A stretch of 64,000 nt of DNA from Haliovirga abyssi (GTDB lineage Bacteria; Fusobacteriota; Fusobacteriia; Fusobacteriales; Haliovirgaceae), in contig NZ_AP027060.1 in assembly GCF_030295325.1 (NCBI RefSeq), forward strand, positions 186,001 to 250,000, given 5' to 3'. The position numbers and the translations under genes are program-made. The notes under the pieces are model-generated. The model was not told where the DNA came from, did no database searches, and worked only from the letters and a program-made list of their open reading frames with translations. Shown piece by piece: positions 61,601 to 64,000 of the stretch. Each line of letters opens with the position of its first letter. Position 1 is the first letter of the stretch.

Positions 61601-64000
61601 ATAAATATATCTTAATCTATCTAATTCATCATATTGTTTATATATCTTACTATTATCTCCAGAATTATTTGATAATTGTTCTAATAGAATTAAATTTCCT
61701 GTTTCTTTTCTATAGTTAGAAACACTCTTTATTATATTCTCTTTGCCTGTATAATCTTTTTCATAGATATTTTTTGTTATACTATACCCATTATATGTTT
61801 GATTCCAAGGAGTTACTATATTTACATTATCATTATATTCATATCTTTCTTTATAATTACTTTCTTTTCCAGCAACATATCTATCAAAATCCCATTTGCT
61901 AATCTCTTTTAATCTTCCATCGTCATAATAATTATATTTTTCATAAATATTATTCGGATTATTATCTGCATCAAAATTATGTATGATTTTTAGTCCTATG
62001 TTCTTTTTGTTTTCTGTAAGCTCAAAGTCCATCTGTTTATTAATTACTAAATCTTTACTATCATCTGCTTTTTCTATATCATATGATCCACTATAGCCTA
62101 CTTTTATAGATTTAGGCAGTTCCCAGAAATGATTCCCTTCTGATGTACTGTAATATTCAAATTTATCAACTCTATCATAATAATCCAATTCATCCATATG
62201 AACAGATTTTTTTTTATTTCCATTATCATAATATCTATAATATTGGATTTCTGAATTGTTTTGTTTGCCTAAATAAAAATTTGATTTTGTTACTTTTGTT
62301 GGATATACATCTTTGAAATAATCTTCATACCATATACACTGTATTTTTTCAATATCACTTCCTTGTCCATTTTTATCTTTATCTATCCATTTTATTTCAT
62401 TTGTTTTTAGTCTTTTCCAATTATATAAATATGTAGTTTTTAAATTCGTTTTTGAATTTGTTTCTGTTGTTGTAAACCAATATTTTTCTTTATCATAATT
62501 ATCATAGTTATAATTCTCCTCTTTCATTCCAGCCAATAAATATCCGCCATTTTTAAATTGAGAATCATAATTGTAAATTAATTTAAATTCAAATTCATTT
62601 TTTTTGAATTTGTCATCACTCTTATATATTATTTTATTTTTTAATCTATAATATATTTTTCGAGCATGAAGCTCAAAATGATCTTCAACATAAAAGAATG
62701 GTGGTGGACATAATGAATAAATAACATCATGTCGTCTCCCATATTTTTCTTCAAACTGCTCATATTCTAATTTTATTATTTTACCACTATTTTCTGTTAT
62801 TTTATTTAAATATGAAAAAGAAATCTCTTTTTTATCATCTGGTACATTTGTTTCATTTCCTTTTAGTAATCCTAACAATTTTTGGTATTGTTCTCTCTTA
62901 ATCTCATCTTTTATTGAATACTTAAGGTAATCAAAACTTGTTTTTCTATTTTTTTGATCTACTCTTGTTAAAATTTCCCCCTTTCTTTTAATATATTCTA
63001 TATTTTTATTTGTTGGCAATTCAATAGTTACTTTATTGTTTTTATTGGTAATTATAATTTTATTTTTATAAGTATCTTCTATTATTATTTTATTAGTTTT
63101 GTAAATAAAAATAATTTTATCCTTAAACCTATTCTCTATAAAATTTAATTTCCCTGTATTATCAAAAACATAAGTTATTCCTGTTATCATATTCATTAAA
63201 TAATATTTATTTCCTTCTTTTTTTAATTTTATATTATTTAATTTATGATCTTTTAATTTATTATTATCAATTTCAATTCTACTACCATTAGATAACATTA
63301 ATATATCTTTTTTATTTTTATTATTTCCAAATTTTGAATATCCTAATATAATTTCTGGAAAACATATTCTCCAACCAGAACCTATCTTAAATTTTCCTTC
63401 TATATCATAAAAACTTGTACTATATATTGTTTCAATTTTTAAATTCAAATTATTTTTTCCAGGTAAATTTAAATCAGTTATTTTATAGTTAAAGTCTCCT
63501 GTAACTAAATTAATATCTGCTTTATTTTTGTACTTAGTTAGCGTGTTAGCGACAGAATTTAAAAAATTATCATCATTACTTACATTTTCTGCACTTCCTC
63601 TTGTAATTATTTCTTTTTTTATATTTCCATTTTCAATTATGTATTTTCCACTTTCTGTTATCTCATAATTTTTATCATAATCTCCTTTATTGTTTGTAAA
63701 TTTTAAAATTAAAGGTTCTTCAAATTTTATTTCTATTTTATTATATATTTTTCCATATAATATACTTTTTTCTAATTTTATTGGTGGAACTTTATCACTA
63801 TCTACTTTCATATATACGTTTTCCCAATCACTTAAATAATAAATTGTTGCTTTTTTACTTAATTCTACTGTGGGACTACTTTCTAACGCCACATTTTTTG
63901 ACATTTCAATTCTTTTGACTATGTTTTCTTTTTTTATTTCCGAACTTTTTACAAGATATTTCCCTACCTCATTCCCCATATCCAACAACAAATTCTTTTC
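58595..64000 (-). CDS. Large Rhs (YD-repeat) protein with toxin tip E, 5' end outside window
   Basis: At least 1,800 residues; the frame is open to the right edge, so the true start lies outside. An N-terminal segment (visible residues about 150-330) has the GDFNYKITDLNLPGKNNLNLKIETIYSTSFYD pattern of Rhs/Tc shells. Many YD repeats follow (YKYDYLGNIIYKKD, YEYNKNGNIKKVTD), then the core end (LQYLRARYYSPEIRRFISRDTYNGD) and hinge GNPISYVDPTG. The tip (about 215 residues) includes VKQASKYLQNIGVGREQRINILQSF...YGLRFHDFG...ALPPNWNLMTGLQQWQVQAGTQIITGKAA...YTGGEMQWWVQ, an Rhs tip type of activity unknown to me. Confidence 0.9.
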   Translation of the reverse strand, partial: EKNLLLDMGNEVGKYLVKSSEIKKENIVKRIEMSKNVALESSPTVELSKKATIYYLSDWENVYMKVDSDKVPPIKLEKSILYGKIYNKIEIKFEEPLILKFTNNKGDYDKNYEITESGKYIIENGNIKKEIITRGSAENVSNDDNFLNSVANTLTKYKNKADINLVTGDFNYKITDLNLPGKNNLNLKIETIYSTSFYDIEGKFKIGSGWRICFPEIILGYSKFGNNKNKKDILMLSNGSRIEIDNNKLKDHKLNNIKLKKEGNKYYLMNMITGITYVFDNTGKLNFIENRFKDKIIFIYKTNKIIIEDTYKNKIIITNKNNKVTIELPTNKNIEYIKRKGEILTRVDQKNRKTSFDYLKYSIKDEIKREQYQKLLGLLKGNETNVPDDKKEISFSYLNKITENSGKIIKLEYEQFEEKYGRRHDVIYSLCPPPFFYVEDHFELHARKIYYRLKNKIIYKSDDKFKKNEFEFKLIYNYDSQFKNGGYLLAGMKEENYNYDNYDKEKYWFTTTETNSKTNLKTTYLYNWKRLKTNEIKWIDKDKNGQGSDIEKIQCIWYEDYFKDVYPTKVTKSNFYLGKQNNSEIQYYRYYDNGNKKKSVHMDELDYYDRVDKFEYYSTSEGNHFWELPKSIKVGYSGSYDIEKADDSKDLVINKQMDFELTENKKNIGLKIIHNFDADNNPNNIYEKYNYYDDGRLKEISKWDFDRYVAGKESNYKERYEYNDNVNIVTPWNQTYNGYSITKNIYEKDYTGKENIIKSVSNYRKETGNLILLEQLSNNSGDNSKIYKQYDELDRLRYIYNSGDKIFDKEIKYDDTQREIIMEKKAEYANDGIYKVKLKYDIYDNIKEILEYKNNEWNKIKGYEYDEIGRLNSESDAEDNKIIYKYDELNRNTKIIYPKTNNGIIPEKRIKYLDSQYKFNRVKVNIDEEGNHNWNVYDNNDNLQFQCTFSGKKISFEELLTKVNNAEDIIKKLSSNEHISNKEKIDWIAGFRKIKTIINARDVKTIYYYDSLERLIKVEIPTEKIYIKYYYDLLGNIIKILTPKGSIVKQYNKRGELIKEIGKLNSEVLKGINKAEQGKIDEGDLYNIEIKGKTNIYKYDYLGNIIYKKDKKLQEFYYTYDSYNRLQYVYKNKIEEDNKIKEYKYYDDGSIKEVINSLEKESLNYKYYNDGSLKELVYPDGKSVKYEYNKNGNIKKVTDITNKYYKYIYDTRNRLWKIYDNNETDEKIEYQYYMNNKLEKLEEKKDKKTIYSEEYTYDIGNLMTLQGTLNEKKSLDYTYDYDKVGNLTTEINNISNQKNIYMYDGVNRLIRNLKINNGNDSIDRGYTYTTSGNISMEKYKVKVNNNWNETGGLWYNYNEDDELINITKWKGVKSNNNIWECKKEKNSFEYDDNGNLRNKSINGEKTEAYEYNIENRLTKYNDIKRGITGIYKYYPTNQRKSKAVNGLETKFYYSNNKIINDISNGEIKRNLFGLRGIIGREINGKNYSYLKNSHGDTLKLFDSSGTIKNNYEYDKYGKELKIEEDITNPFRYSGEYTDEESGLQYLRARYYSPEIRRFISRDTYNGDIKEPLSLNLYGYSKGNPISYVDPTGNSAEYGFLGTKAGEYASEYWANKYIDTDNSLYLMPLFLSSMWTRDTYDKTALTLLGGYAAQMFLLPTVAAESGELITKDSYAGVKQASKYLQNIGVGREQRINILQSFKEGTINMKTADTATYGLRFHDFGEKAYKSGSYLFPTFTNLTNRYGLALPPNWNLMTGLQQWQVQAGTQIITGKAASQLNYGLQYTGGEMQWWVQRQNLIMP
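59250..61184. repeat. 1.9-kb direct repeat of Rhs core, copy 2
   Basis: Partner of 56190-58124. This pair allows unequal crossover that could delete or add the intervening tip E, immunity E and hairpin region. Confidence 0.9.

Overview
The window is very AT-rich, with strong AGGAGG ribosome sites, GTG and TTG starts, Gram-negative-style lipoproteins and ABC transporters, and MurQ/NagZ-type cell-wall recycling genes. Together these suggest an anaerobic, sugar-fermenting bacterium of the Fusobacteriota. That placement is inference from gene content; no rRNA or other marker gene is present. Almost every gene is on the minus strand.

Left half (1-33,500), metabolic chromosome. It begins with a partial lipoprotein gene, then a YjjI/YjjW glycyl-radical enzyme pair with a divergent Crp/Fnr regulator, an MgtC-like membrane protein, and an Fbp/Afu-type ABC transporter (ATPase, fused permease, binding protein). 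Next come a stand-alone cyclic-nucleotide-binding protein and an operon encoding an anchored binding protein, a YesM-type kinase and a YesN-type regulator, which probably controls the transporter. A lipoprotein isoamylase and a NusG-II-domain protein follow. From 17.4 to 29.9 kb lies an amino-sugar regulon: nagB, an MsmK/UgpC-like ATPase, nagA, murQ, a GntR/HutC repressor, a NagZ-type hexosaminidase, two sugar permeases, a sugar-binding protein and a chemoreceptor whose promoter carries a NagR/DasR-like operator. A decayed IS3-family copy, folA and a large GAF-domain protein end this half.

Right half (33,500-64,000), accessory region. Two tandem Rpn-type PD-(D/E)XK nuclease genes come first; one has a 48-bp palindromic insertion inside its active-site motif. 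Then follows an array of three near-identical plasmid-like units (37,120-44,088; 44,081-50,132; 50,125-56,197). Each carries a Rep_3-type initiator, six iterons, a tyrosine recombinase, an uncharacterised 239-aa protein, a 44-aa Cys-rich protein and a long hairpin. Two of them also carry a RelE-type toxin-antitoxin pair. Each unit is bounded by an Rhs 'GNPxRYVDPSGH' hinge and brings a different Rhs C-terminal toxin tip, its immunity gene and a GC-rich multi-stem element. Upstream are a truncated Rhs gene (55.5-58.2 kb) and a large Rhs gene that runs off the right edge.

The layout fits serial integration of about 6-kb plasmids at the conserved Rhs hinge. Each event would fuse a new toxin tip in frame to the Rhs core and push the old tip/immunity pair downstream as a silent cassette. 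This tip-swapping element is the most notable content of the window; its mechanism is inferred, not shown.
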